Source: Bacteroides sp. GM023 (GTDB taxonomy: Bacteria; Bacteroidota; Bacteroidia; Bacteroidales; Bacteroidaceae). Taken from it: 64,000 nucleotides of DNA. Position 1 is the first letter of the stretch, and each line of letters begins with the position of its first letter. The position numbers and the translations under genes were made by a program. Positions 1-9,611 of this stretch are shown piece after piece. The stretch spans positions 124,001 to 188,000 of the forward strand of contig NZ_JAAXGE010000007.1 of the NCBI RefSeq assembly GCF_014750685.1. The letters run 5' to 3'. The notes below the pieces were generated by a model that saw only the letters and a program-made list of their open reading frames with translations, searched no databases and was not told where the DNA came from.

Positions 1-24
1 CGATCAGGAAGTAAATTAATTCTT

Positions 25-1086
25 ATGAATAAATGGATGATAGTAGGCGTAGCTTTATCATTTTTACTCGCATCATGCGGTAAAGATGATGATAATACGC
101 CTCAATCAGGAGGTAATACTGACGTAAATGGCGGAGCTGCAATATCATTCAGCTCCAACATTTTCGCTTCTGTTGTTGTGGAAGTGACAGGACCGGGCAC
201 TCGTGCGCCGATAACCGCTTTTGAACCGAATGCACAGTTGGGAATTTTTGGTATTCCTGCTATACAGGGTGGACGTAATGAAGATTGTGACCTGTTCAAT
301 AAGAAAAATGAAAGTGATTTCCAAACAAACTTATTCAATGCTTGCTACACGTATGTGCCAGGTTATGAAACGTTGCAGACGGAGAAATTGGCAACTTTCC
401 CAAATACGAGCAATGCGGGCTTGATGATGTATGGTTACTATCCTTATACGGAAGAAGCGGAATGGCGTGAAGTGAACAGAGTGGCGCAATGGGCTATACC
501 TTGGAAATTGAATCCGGGCGATATGTCTGAAACGAAAGATTATATGTTTACCGGCCAGGCACCGACTTGGTATTCAGAAGTGGGTACAAATCCGGTAGTA
601 TTGAATTTCCAGCATGCGTTTGGACGTTTGGATTTCTGTTTTTATTCTACAAGCAAGCAAGTATGTGATGCCGGATATCGGATTCAGTCGGTAACTGTGT
701 ATTGTAATACGGGAGAATCCGGTTGGATGGCTTTGACGGATGGCAACCTCTCTTTTTCTCCAAAAGATTTGGTTTGTCTTCACTCAACGAACAATGCCGG
801 AATTACTTATAATACTCCCGGAGAATCTGTTGCAAAGTTTATGTTCCCGCCTGAACAAACTTTAATACAGAGAATTACTTGTCAGGTAAGAGATGGCGGT
901 AACAATTTGCGTGAGTACACTATCTATGATTATAAGTATTATGGGTATGATATCTCAATAAAAAAAGGTAAGACCACATTGATGCGTATTAACTTTTTGC
1001 CTAAAGATGCTACATTCACCGGACCGGCTAATGTAGATTCCTGGGAGGGAGGTAATACTGTAGACGAAAATGTAAAGCTACAATAA
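25..1086 (+). CDS. fimbrillin-family (Mfa-like) lipoprotein
   Basis: This 353-residue protein is probably a fimbrial or Mfa-like surface subunit. The N-terminus is a lipoprotein signal with lipobox LLASC, so the mature protein would start at Cys18 and be carried to the outer membrane. The body is rich in Tyr, Asn and Gly. It contains MMYGYYPYTEE and a LNFQHAFGRLDF block, the kind of strand pattern seen in Bacteroidota fimbrillin-like lipoproteins (PF13149 group). It is the first gene here of a tight four-gene operon, only 4 bp before the next gene. Family assignment is by pattern recognition, and whether it is a tip, anchor or main-stalk subunit cannot be told. Further operon genes may lie upstream of the window. 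Confidence 0.65.
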   Translation: MNKWMIVGVALSFLLASCGKDDDNTPQSGGNTDVNGGAAISFSSNIFASVVVEVTGPGTRAPITAFEPNAQLGIFGIPAIQGGRNEDCDLFNKKNESDFQTNLFNACYTYVPGYETLQTEKLATFPNTSNAGLMMYGYYPYTEEAEWREVNRVAQWAIPWKLNPGDMSETKDYMFTGQAPTWYSEVGTNPVVLNFQHAFGRLDFCFYSTSKQVCDAGYRIQSVTVYCNTGESGWMALTDGNLSFSPKDLVCLHSTNNAGITYNTPGESVAKFMFPPEQTLIQRITCQVRDGGNNLREYTIYDYKYYGYDISIKKGKTTLMRINFLPKDATFTGPANVDSWEGGNTVDENVKLQ

Positions 1087-1090
1087 CAGC

Positions 1091-1657
1091 ATGACACGAA
1101 TCGTAAAATATCTATTCTCCCTTGTTTTTCTGCTTCTTGCAGGAGCACAAAGTTTGTGTGCCCAGCAAGTGGCAGTAAAAACAAACGGCTTGTCACTATT
1201 GGCAGGAGTGCCCAACTTAGGATGTGAGCTGGTAGTAGGGGAGCGTTCCAGTGTTGATTTAAGTTTCTACGGAGGATATAAACCTTGGGGGACGGATGTT
1301 AAAATCATCGGAGTGCAGCCGGAATATCGGTATTGGTTTAATGGACGCCCTATGGTACGTGAATATATTGGTATATCCGCCTTAGGGGCGAGTTACGATA
1401 TTCATTGGGGGAAGCATATTTACGATGGGGATGCCGTAGGTGTCGGCATAACTATGGGATATTCAATGGTATTGGGAAAACGCTTGAATCTTGAATTTTC
1501 TGCTGGTTTCGGAGCGGTTTATTTCAAGCACCAACAATACTTTGAGAATGATAATTTTGAAGATTATGCAATCAATAATCCGGGAAAGACTAATGCCCAT
1601 GGTTATAAACTGTTTCCAGCCAAATTAGCCGTTTCTATTTCTTATATTATTAGATAG
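1091..1657 (+). CDS. DUF3575-family protein
   Basis: A 188-residue protein with a cleavable signal peptide ending near LCAQQ, followed by alternating beta-strand segments typical of a small outer-membrane barrel. The stretches KTNGLSLLAGVPNLGCEL and PEYRYWFNGR match the DUF3575 family as I know it. In Bacteroidota that family sits in fimbrial or surface-assembly operons. It lies 4 bp after the fimbrillin-like gene and 21 bp before the OmpA/TPR gene, so all are probably co-transcribed. Its function is unknown; a role in anchoring or export of the surface lipoprotein is inference from neighbourhood. Confidence 0.75.
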   Translation: MTRIVKYLFSLVFLLLAGAQSLCAQQVAVKTNGLSLLAGVPNLGCELVVGERSSVDLSFYGGYKPWGTDVKIIGVQPEYRYWFNGRPMVREYIGISALGASYDIHWGKHIYDGDAVGVGITMGYSMVLGKRLNLEFSAGFGAVYFKHQQYFENDNFEDYAINNPGKTNAHGYKLFPAKLAVSISYIIR

Positions 1658-1678
1658 CCAGAAAGTGATATTGTAGAT

Positions 1679-4066
1679 ATGAAAGTGAATTTGATAAGAA
1701 TAAGCGGAGCTGTGAGAATAGCTTTTCTTTTGATATGTTATTTAGTCACTAGTGTTCAGTTGAATGCGCAAGCTCCCAAACTGGTAATGGGACGTGTATT
1801 GGATAAAGAACAAAGTGAAAAGAAAAAGAAACCCATCCCTTTTGATGTGGCTTCTATTGGAGATGTAAAAGTCTATTATTTTAATACAGTACAGGAAGGA
1901 AGGGACATGGTCGAGGCATTAAGCAAAAACAATATAAATTTGACCCTTTCAGCTATGTATGAAGTTCCAGATGCAACGGGATCTTATCAAATTACTCTTC
2001 CAGAAACGGGCTCACTTGTTATTAAGGTGAGCACTGCACCTCCTGTTTTGGAAGAAATCAAGAAACGAAGAGAAATCACGACTTATGTTGACATGGGACA
2101 TGTGCTTAGACAGGTCGATATTGTTATTAAGAGAAAGGAACCGAAGGCTATGGAACCGGAAGATGAGCAGTATGGCGATATGCTCTGTCTATCCGGATTA
2201 GGAGTTTCATTAGATGAAAACAGCGGAAAGTCAAATGCAAGGATGATTGTTCAACCTTATGTTATAAACAATAGTAAAGGGAAGGAATTTGTGATGTATC
2301 GCCGACCACGAGTGTTCGATGGCAAAGAATATAATTTAACGCAGAACCGCCGGATGAGATATGATATGAGCCATGATTCATTGGGGGCATATATTGATAT
2401 TAATACTCCTTTGAGAGATGAAGGGACATATACTTGGAGTGATACGATCAAACTGCCGAATGCGAATGAGAACTTTCAGCTAGTATCTCAGTCACAACTT
2501 GTAGATTATACTCATTCTTATTGGTCTAAATATCTAGAGCTTTCTCCAAAAGCAAGAAGACGACCGTTACGTTTTCTAGAATATTCACTGGAGCAATATG
2601 AATTAGACCCTAATAAATATGAAGAAAAGCCTAAAGTCGAACGCCGTACAGGTGTTGAAGATATTTCGTTGACTTTTCTTTTGGGGAAGGCAGAATTAGA
2701 TCCGGAAGATCCGAACAATGAAGTACAATTGAATAAATTGAAAGAGAAACTATTGGAGGTAGTGAACGGGGAGAGTTCTACACTGAAAGAACTCCATTTA
2801 TATAGTATCTCTTCTCCAGAAGGTTCTTATGCTTCTAACATGGCATTATCACAACGGCGTCTAGCATTTGCGCGGTCACTGATTTATTCCGTGATTCCGC
2901 AACATACGATGCAGCGTTTATATACTTATACACCTAACGATTCGCGCGTAGGTACATGGCTGGAAGTAGCTGATTTATTAGAAAAAGATACTTTACAGGC
3001 TGAAGCTGAGGCTATTCGCGCGATAGTGGAGAAATATCCCAATAGCCAAGATCAACAGTTCCGTCAGGTGGCAACTCTTCCTTATTATAATACAATCATA
3101 AAAGAACACCTTCCTAAATTACGCTCGATGAAATGCGAGTATACGGCTGAAATTTACCGGGCATTGACAAAGGAAGAAATAATGAGTCGTTACCAAAATG
3201 ATCAAGATTATCGTTCGGGAAAGAAAAAGTTTGCTTTGTACGAATATTGGCATTTGTTTAATATGGTCAAAGATTCTAAGGAGTTGGAACAACTCTATCG
3301 ACATGCTTATGACTATTCTAAAGAACTGACGAACGGAAAACCTTGGATTTTAGCGGCAAATAACTTGGCGGTTTCTTATTTGAAACGTGATACGGTGGAT
3401 ACGACAATATTGGAACCACTTATTGACTTACGCTCAGATTCGTGCAATGTTGTGGCGCGGGACTATGATGGAAATCCTACGGGAATCCTTTTGAATGTAG
3501 AAGAAGTGGTGGCGAATCAATTGGCGATGTATTTGAAAAAAGGAAGTTTTTCTCAAGCGAGTATTCTTGCGAACAAATTGCCTGACACAGAAAAAAACAA
3601 GAATATTAAGGCGTTTACATACTGTTTAGGGGGATATTATAAAGTAAAACCTGGTTTGAGTGAAGAAGAAGCGAGAAAAAGGTCGCAAACATTCGAATTA
3701 GTTAGCAATAGTTCACCACTGAATAAAGTGGTAATGTATTTGGCAATGAAAGACAAAGACTGCGATGTGTTAGCTGAAAGTGCATTGGCGGAGTTACCAC
3801 CTGATGATCCAAAAACTCTTTATCTAAAGGCAGTTGTTTACTGTCGTAAGGCAAAGAACGATTCCAATCCAATGGCTCTTTGGTCGATGGATGCAGAAGA
3901 GGCTCTGTGTGAATGCTTTAAAAAGGATCCGAATAGAAATAATCCAGAAGAGGAGAATTATATGAAAATAGCGGAGTGGGATGGGGATATTTCAGAGGAA
4001 TGCTTTAAGAACGCAAAGAAGATGTATGAGATAGCTTCTTCTATTGAAGATAGTATTAATAATTAG
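1679..4066 (+). CDS. OmpA-like/TPR-type surface-assembly protein
   Basis: A 795-residue protein with a signal peptide (mature from about Gln30). The N-terminal third is beta-rich, and a region at about 325-420 (DISLTFLLGKAELDP followed by LHLYSISSPEGSYASN and LSQRRLAFARSL) resembles an OmpA-type peptidoglycan-binding fold. The remainder is helical with TPR-like character. Comparable long OmpA-related proteins accompany DUF3575 genes in Bacteroidota fimbrial loci. It starts 21 bp after the DUF3575 gene and ends 5 bp before the large barrel gene. A role linking the outer-membrane components to peptidoglycan is inferred. Confidence 0.6.
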   Translation: MKVNLIRISGAVRIAFLLICYLVTSVQLNAQAPKLVMGRVLDKEQSEKKKKPIPFDVASIGDVKVYYFNTVQEGRDMVEALSKNNINLTLSAMYEVPDATGSYQITLPETGSLVIKVSTAPPVLEEIKKRREITTYVDMGHVLRQVDIVIKRKEPKAMEPEDEQYGDMLCLSGLGVSLDENSGKSNARMIVQPYVINNSKGKEFVMYRRPRVFDGKEYNLTQNRRMRYDMSHDSLGAYIDINTPLRDEGTYTWSDTIKLPNANENFQLVSQSQLVDYTHSYWSKYLELSPKARRRPLRFLEYSLEQYELDPNKYEEKPKVERRTGVEDISLTFLLGKAELDPEDPNNEVQLNKLKEKLLEVVNGESSTLKELHLYSISSPEGSYASNMALSQRRLAFARSLIYSVIPQHTMQRLYTYTPNDSRVGTWLEVADLLEKDTLQAEAEAIRAIVEKYPNSQDQQFRQVATLPYYNTIIKEHLPKLRSMKCEYTAEIYRALTKEEIMSRYQNDQDYRSGKKKFALYEYWHLFNMVKDSKELEQLYRHAYDYSKELTNGKPWILAANNLAVSYLKRDTVDTTILEPLIDLRSDSCNVVARDYDGNPTGILLNVEEVVANQLAMYLKKGSFSQASILANKLPDTEKNKNIKAFTYCLGGYYKVKPGLSEEEARKRSQTFELVSNSSPLNKVVMYLAMKDKDCDVLAESALAELPPDDPKTLYLKAVVYCRKAKNDSNPMALWSMDAEEALCECFKKDPNRNNPEEENYMKIAEWDGDISEECFKNAKKMYEIASSIEDSINN

Positions 4067-4071
4067 TTGAG

Positions 4072-7000
4072 ATGAAAAGATATATACTAACAATACTCGG
4101 TTGTATCCTATTATCCAGTGTGGTAGCTCAACAACAAGATTCTGTCGTAGTACCACGGGACTCTATAGCGAAAGCGTTAGAACAAGCGAAGGAGTCTGAT
4201 TCTGCTATTAGGAAAAGAATAGCAGCTGATACGGCGTATCGAGTGAAGTTCAATGCAATGAAGTATTCGATGCAGAGACGTTATCAACCTCTGAATAAAG
4301 AGTTTTATAAGAAAAAGTTTCTTGATAACTTCTTCTTTAGTTTCTGGGGCGGTTACAACCGTATCATACCTCAGGGAGGAATGAATCTTTCCGGAGGACC
4401 GGAAATCGGACTGTCAGCATCAAAATTCTTTTCTCCCAAAAACGGAGTACGTCTATATGGAACGTGGCAAAGTGCCAATCGGCAAAGCGATAATGAGAAA
4501 TGGAATGCCTATTCATTTGGGGTAGACCATATGTTTAATCTTAGTGCTGCATTTGCCGGATATAATCCTTATCGTATGTTTGAGATCTCTACTGTCGAAG
4601 GCTTCGGATTCCACCTTGCTTCTTTGGCAGGAGAAAAGAAAACTGCGGGTGACTTTCATCTGGGACTACACATGAAACTGGCTACCGGGACACGCCTTGA
4701 TGTATTCTTAGAACCGGGAATCTCTTTTTATACGGATGATATTGATATTTCCGGCATTAACAATTGGCATGGATATGATATTGGATTCAATGCCCGTATT
4801 GGTATGAATTATCGTTTGGGAACCTTTGCCCAACGTGGAAGCATGGAGACAGGAGAAGAAAACTTTTTGGATAATACCTTTATCAGTGCTGGTATGGGGC
4901 TTCAAGCACAGAATTCTTCTTTGGCTAGAGAACAAGGGCTGTTAGGATCTACCGGTCCCATATTCAGTGTAGCAGCAGGTAAATGGTTCCTGGATTTATT
5001 TGGGTTTCGTCTATCTGCATTTGGCTCATATGACGTTTGGAAAGCAAATCAAAAAACGGGAATGGATAAAATGACCTTGTACGCAGGCGGACGGGCTGAA
5101 TTGATGGTGAATCCTTTTGCGCTGTTTAAGAAAGATGCACGCTCTATGCGATGGGGGATTGTTCCGATGTTTGGTGTTGAGCTGGGAATGATGAAGAAAC
5201 AGGATGAACAGGATGTGGTTTCTAAATCGTATACAGGATGGACAGGCGGACTCCAATTCAAATATTATCCGACAGATAACCTTGCCTTTTTTGTAGAGCC
5301 ACGCATGTCATTCGTTCCTTATACATTCACCGAAAAGACAGTTTCCGGAAAAGTGAATGAATATTCTTTCATGGATAAACTGATGAATGTCAGTGTGGGA
5401 GTTGAATTACGCCGTCCTACTCGTCCCCAATGGCAACAGCTTGCAAAACTTAGAGGAGATTTTAAACCTTACTATTATACTTCTTATGCTGTCGGTATGA
5501 CGATGCCGCAACAACTGAACAGACCAACTTCGCGTCGACCGGGGTTCATTATTGGAACTGCGGTTGGTCGCCAGATGAGTCCTCTTTCCGGAGTACGCTT
5601 AGGGCTTGACTTTAATAATGCGGCTACTCGTTTGGCAGATGAAAAGACAGACCGTTATACCTTCACATCTCTTTCTTTGGATTACTTGTTTGATATATCC
5701 AATTGGGCGATTGGCTATGATCCGGAACGTAAGTTTGGTACGGAAGTATTTGCCGGTCCTGTCATTACTCATCGTTTTGAACCCGGAAAGACTTATTTAG
5801 GTGGTGAAGGCGGTGTACGTCCGTATTGGAGATTAGGGGAGCAATTTGATGTGTTTGCAGAATCCAAATTGCGGCTTTATACACAACGTTACATGGATTC
5901 ACATGGTGGAAAGGGAACACCTTTGCAGCTATCTTTTGCTTTGGGAACTTCATACCGCTTCAATCCTTCTTATCGTAAGAATTTAGTGGAAAGTGGCTTT
6001 GGTGATGGAACTTTATGGGGGAATACCTTTATCAGCAGTGGGCTTGGCTTCCAACTTTTGGGTGGTTCGAGTCGTACTATGGATGCTTTGGCTTCGGCAG
6101 GTCCTACAATGAATATTTCTGTAGGTAAGTGGTTATTGCCTTACTGGGGATTACGTTTCTCCGGTTTTGCGGGAATAAGTAGCCGGGAAAAGGTTTTAAG
6201 TGAGTATGGAACTCTCACTGATAAACGAACTATGCAGGGAGGAATACGAGTGGAAAGTATGTTCGATATCCTTTCTTTCTGGCAATATGACAAAGATAGG
6301 CGTTGGGGAGTTATCCCGATGCTTGGTTTAGAGTTGGGAAAAGTTCGGCGACAGAGCGAAAAGGCTAAAGTTAGCGCAGCAGGTGCAGCATATGCCGGTC
6401 TGACAGCCGGATTGCAGTGTAAGTACTACTTCTCTGACCATGTGGCATTGTTTGTAGAACCTCGTTTCTCCCGTATTCCTTATTCTTATAGAGATGTAAA
6501 TGAAGAGGATAATTATGTCGGACCGCGTACAACGGCAGTAGATAATGTAATGAGTTTCCAGATAGGATTGGAATTCCGTCGGGCGGGAGGTAAGGATTTG
6601 AAGGAATTGGCAGCTCTTAGAAGAGAATTTGAGCCTTACTATTTTGCTTCATGGAACGTAGGAGCCAATATGCCTGTTCACCGTGTGAAATACGATTCCG
6701 GTTCGGGGCTTGGAGTGCTGATCGGATTGTCGGGAGGACGGCAGTTTTTTCCTTGTTCCGGTGCACGTGTAGGCTTGGATTATAGTGCCTTGCCGGGTAG
6801 GAATGGTACAGACGCACGTAAACTGATTAGTGTATCGGCTGATTACCTTTTTGATATAACCCACTTCATGGGAGGTTACAATCCTGAACGTAATTTTGGT
6901 GTAGAGATTTTAGCAGGTCCTGTCCTGTCATTTGGTTCGGAACCTAATAAAACAGCTTTTGGTGTAGAAGGTGGTTTGCATCTTTATTATAAACTGGTCA

Positions 7001-7119
7001 AAGGATTTGGAGTTTTTGCAGAACCTCGCTTGCGATTGTTTACTAAAGATATTTTGGCAGGGCAAGATTCGTCTCCTGTACATGCAGCACTTTCGGTGGG
7101 GACTTCTTATCGGTTCTAA
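4072..7119 (+). CDS. large outer-membrane beta-barrel protein with A-B-A-B-A internal repeats
   Basis: A 1015-residue protein with a signal peptide (SSVVAQQQD) and a C-terminal Phe typical of outer-membrane barrels. It is built from two alternating module types. Module A occurs at about 86-257, 467-636 and 857-1015, each with a PYR/PER-F block and a VFxEP/VFAExxLRL strand, ending in YRLG or TSYRF. Module B occurs at about 266-465 and 650-855, each opening NTFIS(A/S)G and containing RWG(I/V)(V/I)PM(F/L)G(V/L)ELG, then LFVEPR, then V(G/E)xRR. Each B module ends LR(G/R)(D/E)F(K/E)P just before the next A module. Five tandem barrel-like units in one polypeptide is unusual. It is the last gene of the operon, followed by a strong terminator. 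Function unknown. Confidence 0.65.
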   Translation: MKRYILTILGCILLSSVVAQQQDSVVVPRDSIAKALEQAKESDSAIRKRIAADTAYRVKFNAMKYSMQRRYQPLNKEFYKKKFLDNFFFSFWGGYNRIIPQGGMNLSGGPEIGLSASKFFSPKNGVRLYGTWQSANRQSDNEKWNAYSFGVDHMFNLSAAFAGYNPYRMFEISTVEGFGFHLASLAGEKKTAGDFHLGLHMKLATGTRLDVFLEPGISFYTDDIDISGINNWHGYDIGFNARIGMNYRLGTFAQRGSMETGEENFLDNTFISAGMGLQAQNSSLAREQGLLGSTGPIFSVAAGKWFLDLFGFRLSAFGSYDVWKANQKTGMDKMTLYAGGRAELMVNPFALFKKDARSMRWGIVPMFGVELGMMKKQDEQDVVSKSYTGWTGGLQFKYYPTDNLAFFVEPRMSFVPYTFTEKTVSGKVNEYSFMDKLMNVSVGVELRRPTRPQWQQLAKLRGDFKPYYYTSYAVGMTMPQQLNRPTSRRPGFIIGTAVGRQMSPLSGVRLGLDFNNAATRLADEKTDRYTFTSLSLDYLFDISNWAIGYDPERKFGTEVFAGPVITHRFEPGKTYLGGEGGVRPYWRLGEQFDVFAESKLRLYTQRYMDSHGGKGTPLQLSFALGTSYRFNPSYRKNLVESGFGDGTLWGNTFISSGLGFQLLGGSSRTMDALASAGPTMNISVGKWLLPYWGLRFSGFAGISSREKVLSEYGTLTDKRTMQGGIRVESMFDILSFWQYDKDRRWGVIPMLGLELGKVRRQSEKAKVSAAGAAYAGLTAGLQCKYYFSDHVALFVEPRFSRIPYSYRDVNEEDNYVGPRTTAVDNVMSFQIGLEFRRAGGKDLKELAALRREFEPYYFASWNVGANMPVHRVKYDSGSGLGVLIGLSGGRQFFPCSGARVGLDYSALPGRNGTDARKLISVSADYLFDITHFMGGYNPERNFGVEILAGPVLSFGSEPNKTAFGVEGGLHLYYKLVKGFGVFAEPRLRLFTKDILAGQDSSPVHAALSVGTSYRF

Positions 7120-7159
7120 AATACTAGAGGTCTTTATTCCCATTTTTATTAGTGAAAAA

Positions 7160-7196
7160 ATCCCTATCTGTTTATACAAATAAAACAGATAGGGAT
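7160..7196. terminator. bidirectional Rho-independent terminator
   Basis: A perfect 14-bp stem (7160-7173 with 7183-7196) and 9-nt loop. A runs precede it and a T-rich stretch follows, so it can serve both the rightward barrel operon and the leftward nuclease operon that ends at 7232. Confidence 0.85.
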
Positions 7197-7231
7197 ATTC
7201 TTTTAAAAGGTATCATAGGTAATACGAAATT

Positions 7232-8389
7232 CTACCAAGACCAATCGCTCTCTTTGTAGCTAGCTTCTACTTCTGATTCGATGTTGTTAGGTAGATTATG
7301 ATAGAAATCAATGCCAGTTATACTTTCTAATTCATCAATGGATTTAGCACATTGTTTGATATTTTTTGATTTGTCATATGTGTGCTCTATATAGAACCCT
7401 ATTGCCTTATATTGTCCATTTTTGTATGACAAGATTGTAGAGAAGTAATATTTGGGTATTTGCACGCCATTCTTACCTGTTTCAAGGATGGCATAATCTA
7501 TAGAAGTTCCTTTTACGATATAAGTTGTATCTTGCGGATTTGAGACTTTTCCCCACTCCTGTACTTTGTTTTCTATAGCATCCCAAGTACTGCCGCCTTG
7601 GTTGAATCCGCTTATTAATTGTGGACTGATATTAGAATAATAAAACGTCTGGCTATTTGCATCACGACTATATAACCTGTCGCTTGAAGCAACCATATGT
7701 CCTCTGTTATATGGTTCATAATAATCACTTCTATCTGTTCTATATTGTGCCGGAATATTAGTATCTGGTTGATAATTATCTTTGCGGTCAACATTCTTTT
7801 GAGAAGTCACATTGTCAAAAGTGAATGCTACCCATCTTACATGTTTTTTTGTGCAATCATACTCATAACTGTATGTGACAGTTTCTTTACCATTGACTTT
7901 AGTAGTCCAGGTATGGAATATATTCAGACTTCCTCCTTTTAATACAGGAATCTCAATTCTTCCTGCATATCCAGATGGATTTGGGTCAGGATCAGGGTCT
8001 GGATCCGGATCCGGATTTGAACCATTGCTCGCCAATTGCCTAACAGTGAATGTCGCTTCCTCTTTACCTGATGATATTGTAATGATTGCATCACGTTCTG
8101 CACCGGTATTTGCTTTCATGTAACCGCTTATAGAACCATTTCCGCTACCGGATGTCCTGCTTAATGTACACCATGTTTGATTGCTTGTTGCTTCCCACAC
8201 TCCGCTTGCTTTTACCCGAATGATAAACCCACCACCGTCTGCATTAATTTGTGTCTGATCAATGGAAGCAATACCTTGGTTGGTATTACCTGGATTGTTA
8301 GGTAGGTCTGGAATATTCTGTTCGCTGCACGATATAACCGTACTGCAGGTTATGAACAGAATGAATAGTTTAAATAATCCCTTTGTCAT
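7232..8389 (-). CDS. BACON-domain DNA/RNA non-specific endonuclease lipoprotein (NRGH variant)
   Basis: A 385-residue lipoprotein (Cys21 after STVIS). It has a BACON domain at about 42-120, then an Asp-Pro repeat linker (about 126-137), then a NUC1/Serratia-type DNA/RNA non-specific endonuclease domain at about 145-375. The presumed general-base His231 is visible in the RGH motif, followed by SSDRLYS and the NQTFYYSNISPQ segment that normally holds the metal-ligand Asn. The motif reads NRGH, whereas the paralogue at 15296 has the canonical DRGH. Its ATG overlaps the stop of the upstream EEP nuclease gene by 4 bp (ATGA), implying translational coupling. It is probably an outer-membrane nuclease degrading environmental DNA or RNA. 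Activity may be altered by the Asp-to-Asn change. Confidence 0.85.
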   Translation of the reverse strand: MTKGLFKLFILFITCSTVISCSEQNIPDLPNNPGNTNQGIASIDQTQINADGGGFIIRVKASGVWEATSNQTWCTLSRTSGSGNGSISGYMKANTGAERDAIITISSGKEEATFTVRQLASNGSNPDPDPDPDPDPNPSGYAGRIEIPVLKGGSLNIFHTWTTKVNGKETVTYSYEYDCTKKHVRWVAFTFDNVTSQKNVDRKDNYQPDTNIPAQYRTDRSDYYEPYNRGHMVASSDRLYSRDANSQTFYYSNISPQLISGFNQGGSTWDAIENKVQEWGKVSNPQDTTYIVKGTSIDYAILETGKNGVQIPKYYFSTILSYKNGQYKAIGFYIEHTYDKSKNIKQCAKSIDELESITGIDFYHNLPNNIESEVEASYKESDWSW

Positions 8390-9411
8390 TTTACTTCTTT
8401 AATTAGATAAATAATGGTAGGTAAGTGATCGCTATATCCGTTCAGCCATACACCACCTGCTTGCGTTCGTTTTGGATATCCCTTATATTTCCCTTCTTTC
8501 TGGAACATGAAATCTCTACGGAAAATCTCATGTTTATAGTATTTCAATGTACTACGGTCGTTGCCAAGTAAATTCCCTGTAAATACAATTTGGTCAAATA
8601 AATTCCATTTTCCTTTGTACATTAAAGTACCATATCCTTTTTTTAGAGTGTCCCACCATGGATTGTACAAATCAGTCAAACCCACATCCGACGGTTTTCT
8701 CTTTGCTCCAAGGGCTACAGCCATACTCTTGTCCATTGGGTCGTCATTCATGTCTCCCATAATGACGACTTTAGCAGTTGAATCTTCCCTCAATAAAGAG
8801 TCTTTGATAGCTCTAACTTGTTCTCCGGCACGTTCGCGAGTCGCAGAAGCGGCAGCACGTGAAGGCCAATGATTGACAATAAAATGCATCTTTTCTCCAG
8901 CAATATGTCCACTGGCAATGAGAAAACCACGGGTTTTATGTATTGTGTCATTTATGTATACATATGGTACGAGCTTACTGGTTGTGAGCTCAAATAATTT
9001 CGGATTGTAAAAGAATGCACAGTCCACACCACGTCTGTCTTCTCCTTCATAATGGATGTACTTATAATCTCTGTCAGCTAAAGCAGGTTGTTTTAAAATG
9101 TCTTCCAAAACTCTGTAGTTTTCGATTTCAGATACACCAATAATAGCAGGTCCCATTGGCAACTTGTCAATTGAAAGTTTACTTAAGATTTCCGACATGT
9201 TTTTTAGTTTTGCCTTATATTTCATCGAATTCCATTGATTCGTTCCATTAGGCAAATACTCGTAGTCGTTCTTACCTTCATCATGGATTGTATCAAACAA
9301 ATTCTCCATGTTGTAGAAGGCTACACTGTAGAGAGCATATTTCTTTTCCTGTCCGTAAGCTATCAGGACAAAGAAAGCAAGCATGCCAAGAGTAATTAAG
9401 TTTTTTTTCAT
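8386..9411 (-). CDS. secreted endonuclease/exonuclease/phosphatase (EEP) family protein
   Basis: About 341 residues from the chosen ATG at 9411, which gives a clean signal peptide (mature after AYGQ). An in-frame upstream start exists but adds 12 residues that spoil the signal. EEP-fold motifs are in order: NMENLFDT, GVSEIEN (metal-binding Glu), NHWPSR (catalytic His), GDMNDDP and SDHLPT (C-terminal Asp-His). Family members are Mg-dependent phosphodiesterases or nucleases. It is co-transcribed with the NUC1-type gene through an ATGA overlap and is divergent from the TonB-receptor gene. Extracellular nuclease action is likely; the exact substrate is not determined. Confidence 0.85.
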   Translation of the reverse strand: MKKNLITLGMLAFFVLIAYGQEKKYALYSVAFYNMENLFDTIHDEGKNDYEYLPNGTNQWNSMKYKAKLKNMSEILSKLSIDKLPMGPAIIGVSEIENYRVLEDILKQPALADRDYKYIHYEGEDRRGVDCAFFYNPKLFELTTSKLVPYVYINDTIHKTRGFLIASGHIAGEKMHFIVNHWPSRAAASATRERAGEQVRAIKDSLLREDSTAKVVIMGDMNDDPMDKSMAVALGAKRKPSDVGLTDLYNPWWDTLKKGYGTLMYKGKWNLFDQIVFTGNLLGNDRSTLKYYKHEIFRRDFMFQKEGKYKGYPKRTQAGGVWLNGYSDHLPTIIYLIKEVK

Positions 9412-9611
9412 CTTTAAAATTGATTTTAAAAGTGGGTAATTTGACATTCGTATGACAAATATCTAAAAAGAAAACGGAAAAACCACCTATAACCGTGACT
9501 TTTTTTGAAAAAAACATTGTTATTTATAAAATTCTTTGTTATTTTGCGTAACAGCTTATTTCGTTTGTGTTGCAAAATGAAAGACCAATTAACATTAATA
9601 TAAATTAAATT

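Noticed and set aside
7980..8030. Phase-variable simple-sequence repeat in the nuclease gene
   Set aside because: The GGATCC-like hexamers encode the Asp-Pro linker. Unit changes of 6 bp keep the frame, so they would alter only linker length, not switch expression.
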